Of a stretch of DNA of 64,000 nt, positions 36,556-46,900 are shown piece after piece. Source of the DNA: Ignavibacteriales bacterium. Its GTDB lineage: Bacteria; Bacteroidota; Ignavibacteria; Ignavibacteriales; SURF-24. The notes under the pieces were generated by a model. The model saw only the letters and a list, made by a program, of their open reading frames with translations. It was not told the DNA's origin and searched no databases. The position numbers and the translations under genes were made by a program. Every line of letters starts with the position of its first letter. The stretch's first letter is position 1. The DNA lies in the NCBI GenBank assembly GCA_026390815.1, contig JAPLFH010000041.1, positions 62,001 to 126,000 on the forward strand, written 5' to 3'.

Positions 36556-38682
36556 ATGCCGTATAAAGAATTATTAAAAAAGTACAATAATCCAAAAAAT
36601 TTCTTTAACCGGGACCTTAGCTGGTTGGAATTTAACAGAAGAGTTTTGGAAGAAGCGCTTAACCCAGAATTGCCGCTTCTTGATAAGATAAAATTTCTTT
36701 CAATCTTTAGCTCCAACCTGGATGAATTTTATATGATCAGAGTTTCTGGTTTAAAAGATCAGGTTGCTGCAAAAGTTAGCGAACCAACTATCGATGGACT
36801 TACTCCAAAGGAGTTGCTCAAAAAGATTGAAAAGGAAGTTCAGGAAATGCTTAAAACAGTAATGGACTTCTGGAAGGATGAAATTTTACCTGCCCTTAAA
36901 AGGAATAATATTCTTATAGTTGAAGCAGATGAACTTTTAGAAAATGAATTAACTTTATTAGATGAGTATTTTAAGAAAGAAATTTATCCGGTATTAACTC
37001 CCTTAGCGTTCGATCCAGGCAGACCATTCCCATATATATCGAACCTTAGTTTAAGTCTTGCAGTATTAGTTAAAAAACCAACAGGTGAAAAACATTTTGC
37101 CCGCGTTAAAGTTCCAAGCATATTGCCAAGGTTGATGCCAGTAAATGATATCGTTAATCCCAATAAAAAGAAAAGCAATGGGAATGAAGCAATAAGATTA
37201 ATTTGGTTGGGAAGCGTGATAAAAAGAAATCTTAACCTGCTTTTTCCGGGAATGGAAATTCTTGAAGCACATCGATTTAGAATTACACGAGATACTGACC
37301 TTGAATTGCAGGAAGATGAAGCCGATGATTTATTGCAGGTGATTGAAGAAACAATTAAACAACGCCGGTTCGGTTCTGTCGTTCGTCTTGAAGTTGAAAA
37401 CGCCATGCCTGAGTTTATGATCGATACTTTGATTGAAAACATGCAAATTACCCGCGATGATGTTGATATTGTTGATGGACCCATTGGGTTAAGTTATGTT
37501 TTGATGCTTTATGACCTTCCCTTTCACGATCTTAAAGAAAAAGTACATTACCCAGTTATCCCCCACATTTTTGAGGAAGCAGAAAATATTTTTAGTTTGA
37601 TTCGTCAACGGGATATTCTTATTCATCATCCGTATCATTCATTTAATCCCGTAATTGATTTTATTAAAGCAGCAACCAAAGATCCTGATGTTATAGCAAT
37701 TAAACAGACTTTGTATAGAGTTGGATCAAATTCCCCAATTATCGAATCCCTGATTGAAGCAGCAGAATTAGGAAAGCAGGTTGCGGTACTTGTGGAATTG
37801 AAAGCAAGATTCGATGAAGAAAATAATATTTATTGGGCAAGAGAACTTGAAAAAGTTGGTGTTCATGTAGTTTATGGTTTACTTGGGTTAAAAACACATG
37901 CCAAAATGACTCTGGTAGTTCGCAAGGAATTTGACGGGCTTAAAAGATATGTTCATCTTGGTACAGGAAATTATAACTCTTCAACTGCAAAGATTTATAC
38001 AGATTTAGGTTTGTTTACAGATGATGAAGATATCTGCTCGGATGTTTCTGAAATTTTCAACTTCCTAACTGGTTATTCCGGACAAAAAGATTTTAAGAAA
38101 TTAATTGTTGCTCCTATAAATATGAAAGAGAGATTTCTGAAATTAATTTATCGAGAAATTGAAAATGTAAAAGCTGGGGGCAAGGGTCACCTTATATTTA
38201 AAATGAATTCACTTGTTGATCCAGAATTAATCTCCGCCATATACGAGGCATCGAATAGTGGTGTTAAAATAGAAATGATTGTTAGAGGAATTTGTTGTTT
38301 AATCCCCGGAGTTGAAGGACTAAGTGAAAACATACAAGTGATAAGTATTGTTGGCAGATATTTGGAACACAGCCGCGTTTATTACTTTTACAATAATGGA
38401 AGTGAAGATATTTATTTAAGCAGTGCTGATTTAATGCAGCGCAATCTTGAAAGAAGAGTTGAAATTTGTTTCCCGATAGAAGATGAGCATATAAAACATA
38501 CTATCATCCGTACGTTGTTGAATGCTTCATTTAAAGATAATGTTAAAGCACGTATACTGCTCCCGAATGGAAAGTATGTTCATAAAATTCCTGAGAATGG
38601 AGCAAAGAAAATTAACTCTCAGGAGTGGTTGATGAATTATGCGATAAAGGAGAACAGTAAAAAACTAAAACAAAATATTTAG
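36556..38682 (+). CDS. ppk1: polyphosphate kinase 1
   Basis: 708 residues, the normal PPK1 length. It reversibly polymerises the gamma-phosphate of ATP into polyphosphate. NFFNRDLSWLEFNRRVLEEA is the N-terminal signature. LTPLAFDPGRPFPYISNLSLSL, IRQRDILIHHPYHSF, VELKARFDEENNIYWARELE, the active-site KTHAKMTLVVRKE and HLGTGNYN follow. HSRVYYFYNNG and SSADLMQRNLERRVE complete the second phospholipase D-like half. No ppx lies next to it. The gene is flanked by spacers on both sides and is probably monocistronic. Confidence 0.97.
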   Translation: MPYKELLKKYNNPKNFFNRDLSWLEFNRRVLEEALNPELPLLDKIKFLSIFSSNLDEFYMIRVSGLKDQVAAKVSEPTIDGLTPKELLKKIEKEVQEMLKTVMDFWKDEILPALKRNNILIVEADELLENELTLLDEYFKKEIYPVLTPLAFDPGRPFPYISNLSLSLAVLVKKPTGEKHFARVKVPSILPRLMPVNDIVNPNKKKSNGNEAIRLIWLGSVIKRNLNLLFPGMEILEAHRFRITRDTDLELQEDEADDLLQVIEETIKQRRFGSVVRLEVENAMPEFMIDTLIENMQITRDDVDIVDGPIGLSYVLMLYDLPFHDLKEKVHYPVIPHIFEEAENIFSLIRQRDILIHHPYHSFNPVIDFIKAATKDPDVIAIKQTLYRVGSNSPIIESLIEAAELGKQVAVLVELKARFDEENNIYWARELEKVGVHVVYGLLGLKTHAKMTLVVRKEFDGLKRYVHLGTGNYNSSTAKIYTDLGLFTDDEDICSDVSEIFNFLTGYSGQKDFKKLIVAPINMKERFLKLIYREIENVKAGGKGHLIFKMNSLVDPELISAIYEASNSGVKIEMIVRGICCLIPGVEGLSENIQVISIVGRYLEHSRVYYFYNNGSEDIYLSSADLMQRNLERRVEICFPIEDEHIKHTIIRTLLNASFKDNVKARILLPNGKYVHKIPENGAKKINSQEWLMNYAIKENSKKLKQNI

Positions 38683-38782
38683 AACCGCAAAATATTGATG
38701 TTAAATTTTGTGAACCTCTCTAATTAAATCAATGTTATAAAATCAAATTCAAGTTTTTAGAAATGAAGTTTTTGGAGGAACG

Positions 38783-39889
38783 ATGCCTGAATTGTCAAAT
38801 GAAAATATTTTGAATTCATTAAGAAAAGTAGATGACCCGGATCTTCGCAAAGATCTGGTAACACTTGGAATGATCAAAGATATTAAAATTAATGGAAATG
38901 ATGTTTCCTTAACGGTAGAACTTACAACCCCAGCCTGTCCACTTAAAGATAAAATAAAGAGTGATTGCATTGAAGCAATTAAAAATGATATCCCAACCGT
39001 TGGCAATATTTCTATTGAAATGTCATCAAATGTGGGAACACACAATGACGATAGAAAATCTGTTATTCTGCCCAATGTTAAAAATACAATTGCTATTGCA
39101 AGCGGTAAAGGTGGAGTTGGAAAAAGCACAGTTGCAGTTAATCTTGCCGTAGCACTTGCAAAAGATGGCGCTAAAGTTGGCTTACTGGATGCAGATATTT
39201 ATGGTCCAAGTATTCCAATAATGCTTGGGATAAATGAAAGACCCAAAGTAATCCAGGAAAATGGAGGTGTTAGAATAATTCCTCTTGAAAAATATGGTTT
39301 AAAAATCATGTCAATCGGCTTTCTGATTGATGAGCAAACCCCGGTAATTTGGCGCGGTCCAATGGCAAGTGGCGCAGTAAAACAATTTATGTCCGATGTA
39401 GATTGGGGCGAACTTGATTACCTTATTTTCGATTTGCCTCCAGGTACCGGCGATATACAACTTACACTGGTTCAAACTATTCCACTAACCGGTGCAGTTA
39501 TAGTAACCACACCGCAGGAAGTATCCCTGGTAGATGCACGAAAAGGACTGTTAATGTTCGGAAGAGTTAATGTTCCTGTGTTTGGTATTGTGGAAAATAT
39601 GAGTTATTTTTTAGCGCCTGATACTGGAATTCGGTATGATATTTTTGGCACCGGTGGCGGTTCAAAACTTGCACTTGAGAATAAAATTGAATTCCTTGGT
39701 GGAATTCCAATAGATCCGAGAATTAGAATCGGTGGTGATAAAGGTGTTCCAATTGTATATGATTTACCCGATACTGAGTATTCGCAGATAATTCAAAAAA
39801 TTTCCAGGGATTTGGCAGCCCAAATTAGTATTAATTTAATCTCACGGGCTTCAAAAAAAGTAGAGATTTTACTTGGTGAAGAGAAATAA
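38783..39889 (+). CDS. mrp: Mrp/ApbC-type iron-sulfur cluster carrier ATPase
   Basis: 368 residues from ATG 38783 (GGAGG upstream). An N-terminal MIP18/DUF59 domain (about 1-85, DDPDLRKDLVTLGMIKDI, TTPACPLKDKI) joins a ParA/MinD-like ATPase with deviant Walker A SGKGGVGKSTVAVNLA, DADIYGPSIPIMLG, WRGPMASGAVKQFMSDVDWG, and LPPGTGDIQL. Such proteins carry [Fe-S] clusters to apo-enzymes. The usual C-terminal CxxC is not obvious: SYFLAPDTGIRYDIFG stands where many members have a cluster-binding pair. A NifU-like gene 24 bases downstream fits a small Fe-S maturation unit. Confidence 0.95.
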   Translation: MPELSNENILNSLRKVDDPDLRKDLVTLGMIKDIKINGNDVSLTVELTTPACPLKDKIKSDCIEAIKNDIPTVGNISIEMSSNVGTHNDDRKSVILPNVKNTIAIASGKGGVGKSTVAVNLAVALAKDGAKVGLLDADIYGPSIPIMLGINERPKVIQENGGVRIIPLEKYGLKIMSIGFLIDEQTPVIWRGPMASGAVKQFMSDVDWGELDYLIFDLPPGTGDIQLTLVQTIPLTGAVIVTTPQEVSLVDARKGLLMFGRVNVPVFGIVENMSYFLAPDTGIRYDIFGTGGGSKLALENKIEFLGGIPIDPRIRIGGDKGVPIVYDLPDTEYSQIIQKISRDLAAQISINLISRASKKVEILLGEEK

Positions 39890-39913
39890 GCATTAAATTA
39901 TCGAGAATCCTTT

Positions 39914-40141
39914 ATGGAAGAAAAAGTATTAAAGGCTTTGGAATCAATACGTCCTTATTTGCAGGCTGATGGCGGAGATGTTGAATTAATCAGAGTAACA
40001 CCGGAAGGAATAGTTGAAGTTAAATTAACAGGTGCATGCGGGCATTGCCCAATGTCTCAAATGACATTACGGGCTGGAGTTGAACGAGCATTGATCCGCG
40101 AAGTGCCTGGTATAAGACGCGTTGAAGCTGTGAACGGTTAG
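39914..40141 (+). CDS. NifU C-terminal-domain Fe-S scaffold protein
   Basis: 75 residues: LESIRPYLQADGGDVELIRV and LTGACGHCPMSQMTLRAGVERAL with C42 and C45 forming the CxxC that holds an Fe-S cluster in the Nfu family. It is only the Nfu core without extra domains. It lies 24 bases after mrp in the same direction, so they are probably cotranscribed and supply clusters together, for instance to NadA (inference). Confidence 0.95.
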   Translation: MEEKVLKALESIRPYLQADGGDVELIRVTPEGIVEVKLTGACGHCPMSQMTLRAGVERALIREVPGIRRVEAVNG

Positions 40142-40302
40142 TAATGTTTTCTATTGCAAAATAAGCAATTTAAGTGATGATTTTGTTTGTTTATTATTCA
40201 AGAGTTTTACTCTTCATAAATTAAGATCCAGATAAAAACCCACAGCTTAAATTTAGAAAAGAATCAAACAACCTGTAATTATAAATTTTTTAGGTGAACA
40301 GA

Positions 40303-41058
40303 ATGCGAAAAAAAATAATCGCCGGAAATTGGAAGATGAACAATGATATTTCGGCAACAAAAAATCTTATTAATGAATTAAAAACAAAATTGCAAAATGA
40401 AAATTTACAAACCGGTATAATTATTTGTCCTCCATTCACTTCACTTGAAACAGCAAGTACTTTGGTATATGGCACAAAAATACTGCTTGGTGCGCAAAAT
40501 ATGCACTTTGAAGACAGTGGTGCATTTACTGGTGAGATTTCCGCTAATATGCTAAAAAACGCTGGCTGTACATTTGTAATTCTTGGGCACTCAGAACGCC
40601 GTACTATATTTAATGAATCCGATGAACTTATAAATAAGAAAATGAAGAAAGCTTTATCCGCAACATTAAAACCTATATTTTGTGTTGGAGAAACATTACA
40701 GCAAAGAGAAGAAGGAATTACCGAAACAATTATAAAAACACAAATTGTTGAAGGTTTGAAAGATATAAAAGAAAATGAATTAGAAAATATTATTATCGCA
40801 TATGAACCGGTTTGGGCAATTGGAACAGGCAGAAACGCAACTCCACAACAAGCTCAGGAAGTTCATCTTTTCATCAGAACTTTAATAAGCAAACTTTACT
40901 CTGATAGTGCTGCTCAAAACATGGTTATCCAATACGGTGGAAGTGTTAAGCCAGATAATGCAAAAGAACTTCTTTCTCAACAGGATGTGGACGGTGCATT
41001 AGTAGGTGGAGCTTGTTTAAAAGCCGACTCATTTATTTCTATTATCAAATCCGCATAA
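40303..41058 (+). CDS. tpiA: triosephosphate isomerase
   Basis: 251 residues from ATG 40303, with AGGTGA upstream; a GTG three codons earlier is less likely because KIIAGNWKMNND is the normal start. The family's catalytic residues are present: Lys in GNWKMN, His in ILGHSERR and Glu in AYEPVWAIGTG; the phosphate loop QYGGSVKPDNAKEL and VDGALVGGACL complete it. It interconverts dihydroxyacetone phosphate and glyceraldehyde 3-phosphate in glycolysis. A T-loop hairpin follows. Confidence 0.98.
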   Translation: MRKKIIAGNWKMNNDISATKNLINELKTKLQNENLQTGIIICPPFTSLETASTLVYGTKILLGAQNMHFEDSGAFTGEISANMLKNAGCTFVILGHSERRTIFNESDELINKKMKKALSATLKPIFCVGETLQQREEGITETIIKTQIVEGLKDIKENELENIIIAYEPVWAIGTGRNATPQQAQEVHLFIRTLISKLYSDSAAQNMVIQYGGSVKPDNAKELLSQQDVDGALVGGACLKADSFISIIKSA

Positions 41059-41066
41059 ATCATTCG

Positions 41067-41103
41067 TTTTAAGCCTTTTCTTTTTTTTTGAAAAGGCTTA
41101 AAA
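41067..41103 (+). terminator. hairpin after tpiA
   Basis: TTTTAAGCCTTTTC pairs with GAAAAGGCTTAAAA across a loop of nine T. There is no U-tail after the stem, so it may be a bidirectional terminator or an mRNA 3' end structure. Confidence 0.65.
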
Positions 41104-41190
41104 ATGCTTTATTTTCCCGCTTTTTATATTGATTTGCCTCCTCAAAAGTAGTATCTTTAGTGTCCTTTTTTTTAACGTTAAACACTAATA

Positions 41191-43773
41191 ATGAAATCAA
41201 AATTTATTGTATACATTCTAATCACATTTCTTGCATTAGCCAACCTTAACCTGGGACAAGTTGTAATAAAAGAACTTGGAAGAAAAGACGTTGAGAACAT
41301 CGATAGCGTTTCTTTTGGTGGCTCCAAACTAAGAAAAACAATCGATCTTAATGGAAGGTGGGATGTATATCTTCCAAATGAATTTGAAAAGAGAAAATCT
41401 GTTACAGTTCCATCAAGCTTTACTGGTGAAGAAGTTCTGGTTTACGAGAAAAATTTGAATCTTGACCCCGTAACAATATCAGAAAATCATTTCAGACTTG
41501 TTTTCAATGGAATTAATTATTCCGCAGAAATTATGCTGAATTATTTTGTAATCTACAAACATTCTGGCGGAGATTACCCAATCAAAATAGATTTGCCTAA
41601 AGACATTTTGAAAACTAAAGGAAAGAATATACTAACGGTTAAAGTATTTCATCAAATTAATTCTGATGAAAGTATACCGGTTGAACAACGTTTACTTTTC
41701 CCGGAAAATTTTGGGGGAATTGCACGAAACGTTTTTCTTGAAGTAATGCCAAAAGTATTTTTATCCGGTTGGGAACATTCTTACAATGTTTCCGGCACAT
41801 CAAGAGCTAACCTAAATATCAATGCAAAATTTATAAATAATAATGGAATTAATAAGAGCGATACTCTTTCCAATTCAAATTCCTTTTCTTGCAGGTTACG
41901 GCTCGTTTCACCAACTGGGGAAGAAGTTATTTCCAATTATGTTCAAAGCTTTATCCTTTTGCCAAGAAAGGAAAAAAATCTTTCGATGTCATTCGATTTG
42001 AATAATCTTCAACTTTGGTCTCCACAAAATCCAAGGATTTATAAGCTTACAATTCAACTTGTACGGAACGATGTAGTAATTGATGAAATAATAAAACCAA
42101 TTTCTTTTTATTCACTTCAGGCTCATAAAGATTCCTTAACATTAAACGGACACAGTTTTACATTAAATGGCGTAACTTATTATGCCTCATATGTAAATAA
42201 TGGTAACCTGGCTTCTTACCAGCAAATGAAAGAAGATGTAAAAATCATTAAGTCTATTGGTTTTAATGCAATCAGGTTTGCAAAGGGAACGCCCGACCCG
42301 GTAATGCTAAATCTTTGTGAGGAATTTGGTTTGCTTGCACTGATAGAATTACCGTTGAATAGTATTCCTACCCAGATATGCTGGAATGCAAATTTTAAGG
42401 AGCGCGTTAAAAGTTTTTTAATTCCTTTTATTAACAGCTATAAAGAATATGGCGCTGTAGCTGCTGTTGGATTAGGTAGTTCATATGTTTCAAATTCTTT
42501 TGAACAGGCAGAATTTTTAAAAGAACTTGGTGCTATTACTAAAATGTATTTTAACAAACTAACATTTGCTTCATTTGTTGGATACAACATTACGCAAATT
42601 GAAAATGTAGATTTCTATGGTATCGAGATTGTTAATAAACAATTGGATGATTTCAAATTAAAACTGGAAAATGTTGAACATGATTTAGGAAAAGGTAAAG
42701 TATTTATAAGTGAAGCAACTTATGCTTCATATTCGGGCAGCACTAATGGTTATCTTAATCCGTTTTCGTATGAAGCTCAGGCAAAATTTTATTCTGATCT
42801 TTTGGATTTTTGTATAGACAATAATCGTTCTGGTTATTTTATCAATTCCATTTTTGATTTCAGGGGAGATTATTCTTCCTTAATATCTGGTTTCAATCAA
42901 AATAACATTTACCGTATTGGAATCCTTGGAGAGGACCGGGAACTAAACCGCATAAGTCAGAAGGTTATTTATTCAAAACTTCATTCAACGGAAAAAGTAA
43001 CCATTCCAATTGGCAGTAAAAAAGATGATGCGCCGATGGTTTTCATTCTATTCGGAATGGCATTGGCACTTCTTTTAGGTTTCCTTATAAATTCAAAACG
43101 GAAATTTCGCGAAGATGCTTCCAGGGCTTTGCTAAGACCATATAACTTCTTTTCAGATGTTCGGGATCAACGGATTCTTTCCGGTTTTCATTCTAACTTT
43201 TTAATGTTAATGTTATCCGGAACATCAGCATTGCTGCTTTCCAATTTACTCTTTTATTTCAGAGGGAATATCTTACTGGAAAAAATTGTACTTGCTTTTG
43301 GAATGCCATCTCTTATTAAAGCAGTTTCTTATTTAGCATGGAATCCTCTTTATGCTATAATCTGGTTAACTGTAATTTCAATTTTCTTTTTAATAATTAC
43401 AACATTGTTAGTTAAGATAGCTTCGTTCTTTGTAAGGAATCAGGTCTTCTTTTCAAGTGTTTACTTTACTGTAACGTGGTCTTTTTTGCCTTTACTTTTA
43501 TTGCTTCCTTTAGGTCTTATACTTTATAAAGTTTTAAATGCGGAATTTGTGACAGTTTACCTTCTTATTGCTTTAGTTGTTTTTACAGTTTGGATTTATT
43601 ATCGTTTGATGAAAGGTATATATGTGATTTTTGATGTGAGTTCCGGAACGGTATATTTTTACAGCATCATTTTTATCGTGGTTACTATTGTAGGTGTTCT
43701 CTTGTATTTTCAAATCAGCAACTCGACTGTTTATTATTTGCTGAATTCATTCAAACAGTATAGCGTGATGTAA
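41191..43773 (+). CDS. GH2-fold protein fused to a multi-pass membrane domain
   Basis: 860 residues with a signal peptide (about 1-22). Residues about 45-190 resemble the GH2 jelly-roll (LNGRWDVYLPNEFEK, VTVPSSFTG, HFRLVFNGINYSAEIMLNYFVIYKHSGG), 200-310 an Ig-like domain (LWSPQNPRIYKLTIQLV) and 315-605 the TIM barrel (IIKSIGFNAIRFAKG). The normal acid/base NE is absent: the site reads AAVGLGSSYV (425-433). A Glu at the nucleophile position remains (FISEAT, E508). From 615 to 860 there are about seven helices, Yip1-like in general look. I infer a membrane-tethered, probably inactive or altered sugar-binding protein. The neighbours do not tell its role. Confidence 0.8.
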   Translation: MKSKFIVYILITFLALANLNLGQVVIKELGRKDVENIDSVSFGGSKLRKTIDLNGRWDVYLPNEFEKRKSVTVPSSFTGEEVLVYEKNLNLDPVTISENHFRLVFNGINYSAEIMLNYFVIYKHSGGDYPIKIDLPKDILKTKGKNILTVKVFHQINSDESIPVEQRLLFPENFGGIARNVFLEVMPKVFLSGWEHSYNVSGTSRANLNINAKFINNNGINKSDTLSNSNSFSCRLRLVSPTGEEVISNYVQSFILLPRKEKNLSMSFDLNNLQLWSPQNPRIYKLTIQLVRNDVVIDEIIKPISFYSLQAHKDSLTLNGHSFTLNGVTYYASYVNNGNLASYQQMKEDVKIIKSIGFNAIRFAKGTPDPVMLNLCEEFGLLALIELPLNSIPTQICWNANFKERVKSFLIPFINSYKEYGAVAAVGLGSSYVSNSFEQAEFLKELGAITKMYFNKLTFASFVGYNITQIENVDFYGIEIVNKQLDDFKLKLENVEHDLGKGKVFISEATYASYSGSTNGYLNPFSYEAQAKFYSDLLDFCIDNNRSGYFINSIFDFRGDYSSLISGFNQNNIYRIGILGEDRELNRISQKVIYSKLHSTEKVTIPIGSKKDDAPMVFILFGMALALLLGFLINSKRKFREDASRALLRPYNFFSDVRDQRILSGFHSNFLMLMLSGTSALLLSNLLFYFRGNILLEKIVLAFGMPSLIKAVSYLAWNPLYAIIWLTVISIFFLIITTLLVKIASFFVRNQVFFSSVYFTVTWSFLPLLLLLPLGLILYKVLNAEFVTVYLLIALVVFTVWIYYRLMKGIYVIFDVSSGTVYFYSIIFIVVTIVGVLLYFQISNSTVYYLLNSFKQYSVM

Positions 43774-43806
43774 CGATGGGAAAAAAATGATTAGATATTC
43801 AAGTGA

Positions 43807-43882
43807 TGGAAAGCAGGAATATTGGAATGATGATTTTATGAATGATTATAATCGTTCTTCATTCCAATATTCCATCTTTCCA
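43807..43882. repeat. long nested inverted repeat before smc
   Basis: TGGAAAG-CA-GGAATATTGGAATGA (43807-43830) is matched by TCATTCCAATATTCC-AT-CTTTCCA (43859-43882): 7 + 15 paired bases with one 2-base mismatch. The 28-base loop itself holds a near-palindrome, GAATGAT-TATA-ATCGTTC. It lies between the GH2 fusion gene and the TTG start of smc, so it may be a terminator for the former, a small mobile repeat, or a control element for smc. Confidence 0.75.
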
Positions 43883-43932
43883 TTCTTAATGCGTGTATTT
43901 GTGGTAAGTTTAACAATGTTTCAGGTTTAGAA

Positions 43933-46900
43933 TTGTATCTATCAAAGTTAGAGATATTCGGATTTAAGTCGTTTGCCCATAAAACCATTATAGATTTTAA
44001 TAAAGGTGTAACAGCAATTGTTGGTCCTAATGGTTGCGGAAAAACAAACATAGTGGATGCAATCCGATGGGCATTGGGCGAGCAACGCACTACTACTCTG
44101 CGTAGCGACAAAATGGAAAATGTAATCTTCAACGGAACACAGAATAGAAAACCGATGGGGATGGCTGAGGTTTCATTAACTATTATAAATGATCTGGGAA
44201 TTTTACCAACCGAGTATACAGAAGTAACTATCACCCGCAGAATTTTCCGCTCGGGTGAAAGCGAATATCTGCTTAACAGAAACATTTGCCGGCTTAAGGA
44301 TATCACCAATCTTTTTATGGATACCGGAATGGGAACAAACGCTTATTCCGTTATTGAGTTAAAGATGGTTGAAACGATACTTAGTAACAAAGCTGATGAG
44401 CGGCGAACTATGTTTGAAGAAGCTGCCGGAGTAAACAAATATAAACTACGCAGAAGATTATCTTTAAAAAAACTTGAAGACATCCGCCGCGATTTAACAA
44501 GAGTTAATGACATCGTCACAGAAGTTGAAAAGCAAGTTAACTCCCTGGAAAGACAGGCTAAGAAAGCGGACAAATATAATCGTGTTTCTACTATTCTAAG
44601 AGAACTTGAACTTGATTTATCAGAAAGAGAATTTTCTCTTTGGAATAAAAAAAGAACTTCGTTCAAAGATGAAAAAGAAGTTTTCTTCAATCAGAAAATT
44701 CAGATTGAATCCGAATTGAGAAATTTGGAAGATGAATTAAATCTACTACGCGAAAAGATTTCCGGAATTGAGAGTACTTTAAATGAAAAGCGGAAAGAAA
44801 TTTCAGGTCAAAACGAAAAGATCCACCGCATTCAAAATGCTCTTTCTGTAGCAGCCGAAAGAAAAAAATCACTTGAAAAAAATCTTGGAAGATATAGGCA
44901 GGAACTTGAAGAACTTCATTTTCAGGATGAAGAATCTAATGATTTTATAACAACTACTCATAAAAAAATAGAAGAATTAATCTTTTCAATTTCCGAAAAA
45001 GCCAAGTACATTGAAAATGAAGAAGTTCAGCTTGATGAAAAAAGGAATCAGCTTGATGAAAAGAAAATTGTACTAAAGAAACAAAACGATGAAGTACAGG
45101 AAAAATCCATTGCACTTACGCGAAAGGAAAATCAACTTGCTAATCTTCAAAAAACTTTAGATGAAACTAATTCTGCAATTGATAAGCTGAATGATAAGAT
45201 TCTTTCAATCACTAACCACATTGCCAAGACAGTTGGCTATCTTGAAGAACTTGAACAGGAAAAAACTGAGACTGAGAAAAAACTTAGTGAATGGGACAAA
45301 CTCTTCCTTCAAAAGCAAAGTGAAAAAGCTGCGCTGGAAAAAAAATTGACCGATTTGAAAGGTAAAGAGATTGAGGAACGAAGCGTAATAAGAGCAGTTA
45401 CTGATAAAATAGATTTTCTGCAAAGTTTAATAAACAACCTGGAAGGTGTTTCTAAAGGAGCAAAAGTTTTAATCGAAAGTGACGGTTGGACTGAAAAGGA
45501 AAAAACTTTGCTTGCTGATGTTGGCGAATCTGAAGATAAATTCAGGTTTGCAATTGAAGCCGCACTTAAAAATGTTCTGAACAATCTTCTTGTGGATACT
45601 TTCGATGATCTGCAAAGGGCAATAGATTATTTACAGAAGAATGATCTGGGCAAAGCTTCATTCCTTGTTCTTGGAATGGATGATAACATTAAAAAAACTT
45701 TATTAGATAAATTTCAAAACTTTTCACTCAACCGAAAAGCAAAGCTGATCCAGAAAGAAAAAGGATTTACCGGGTGGGCAAACGCTTTTGTTCAATCGGA
45801 TGACAGGTGGAAACCATTCTTTAACAAAATATTAATGCGTACTGCAATTGCTGAAGATCTGGAATCTGCATTTGTACTTAGCAAAAAGTATCGTGGATTT
45901 AATTTTACAACTTTGAATGGTGATTTTATTCACGAGAGCGGTTTGATTGAAGCTGGCTCGCTTCCAAAGCTTGATGAAACTCTTTTTGGTAGAAAGAAAC
46001 TTCTTCAGAATTTACGGAATGAATTCCCAAAATATGAAGCAAATCTTGAAAAAATAAAAGCGCAGATTAGGGAAACGGAAGAGAAGATTGAAGAAATTAA
46101 TTTAAAAGAATTATCAGATCAGAACAGAATTCTTTTAAACGATCTTGCCAACATCGAAAAACAAATTGCCCAGTTTGAATTTGAGAAGAAAAAATCTTCT
46201 GATGAAATAGAAAAGCTCAGAACCGAAATTCAGGATCTTGCAAGTAAATCGAATCGTACGGATAACGAAGTTATTTCTCTTACAGAAATATTAAAGGATG
46301 AAACTGCTGAAAAGGAAAGTGTTGAAAAAGTTTTAGTGTCAATCGGTGATGATGTTAAATCTGCTGAAGAAGATTTTAATTCAACATTCACTTTGTATAA
46401 CCAGGCTAAACTGGAATTAGAAAGATTGATTGGTGAAAAGAAAAATCTTGAAAATGCAATCGACCGGTCGAAGCAAACCAAAGAGAATATTAAAAAGTCG
46501 ATTAGTAAAAGAGAGATTGATATTTCCAGTACAGAAGAAGAGTTAATTGCACTTCAATCAATTGCCGAAGACAACCAATTGGAATTGGATGATCTTGAAG
46601 AAACAAAAAGAAAGCTAACTGCGGTTGAAAGTGAGATATTCGAAAATCTAAAAGCAAATAAACTCCTGGCGAGCGAACTGGAAAAGAAACTTTCTGAACT
46701 TAGAAAAGAACGCGATAAACTGCTTGAAGAAATTCATTCCCTGGATATTAGGTTGAATGAAATAAATCTGAAGATTGATAATCTTATTGAACATATAAAA
46801 GAAAATTATTCACTTGCACTTGAATTAAAAGAATTTGAAGACCTTGATGCTTTTAACTTTGAAGAAAGAACTAACGAAGTTCATAATTACAAACAACAGA

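Noticed and set aside
36984-37484. 166-codon minus-strand frame inside ppk1
   Set aside because: It is opposite conserved ppk1 blocks and shows no recognisable motif.
38749-39129. minus-strand frame opposite the start of mrp
   Set aside because: It is antisense to the MIP18 and Walker A regions of mrp; its codon pattern is a shadow.
41191-43773. An ordinary active beta-galactosidase or beta-glucuronidase
   Set aside because: The acid/base Glu site reads GLGSS and a large membrane domain is fused, so a standard enzyme call is not safe.
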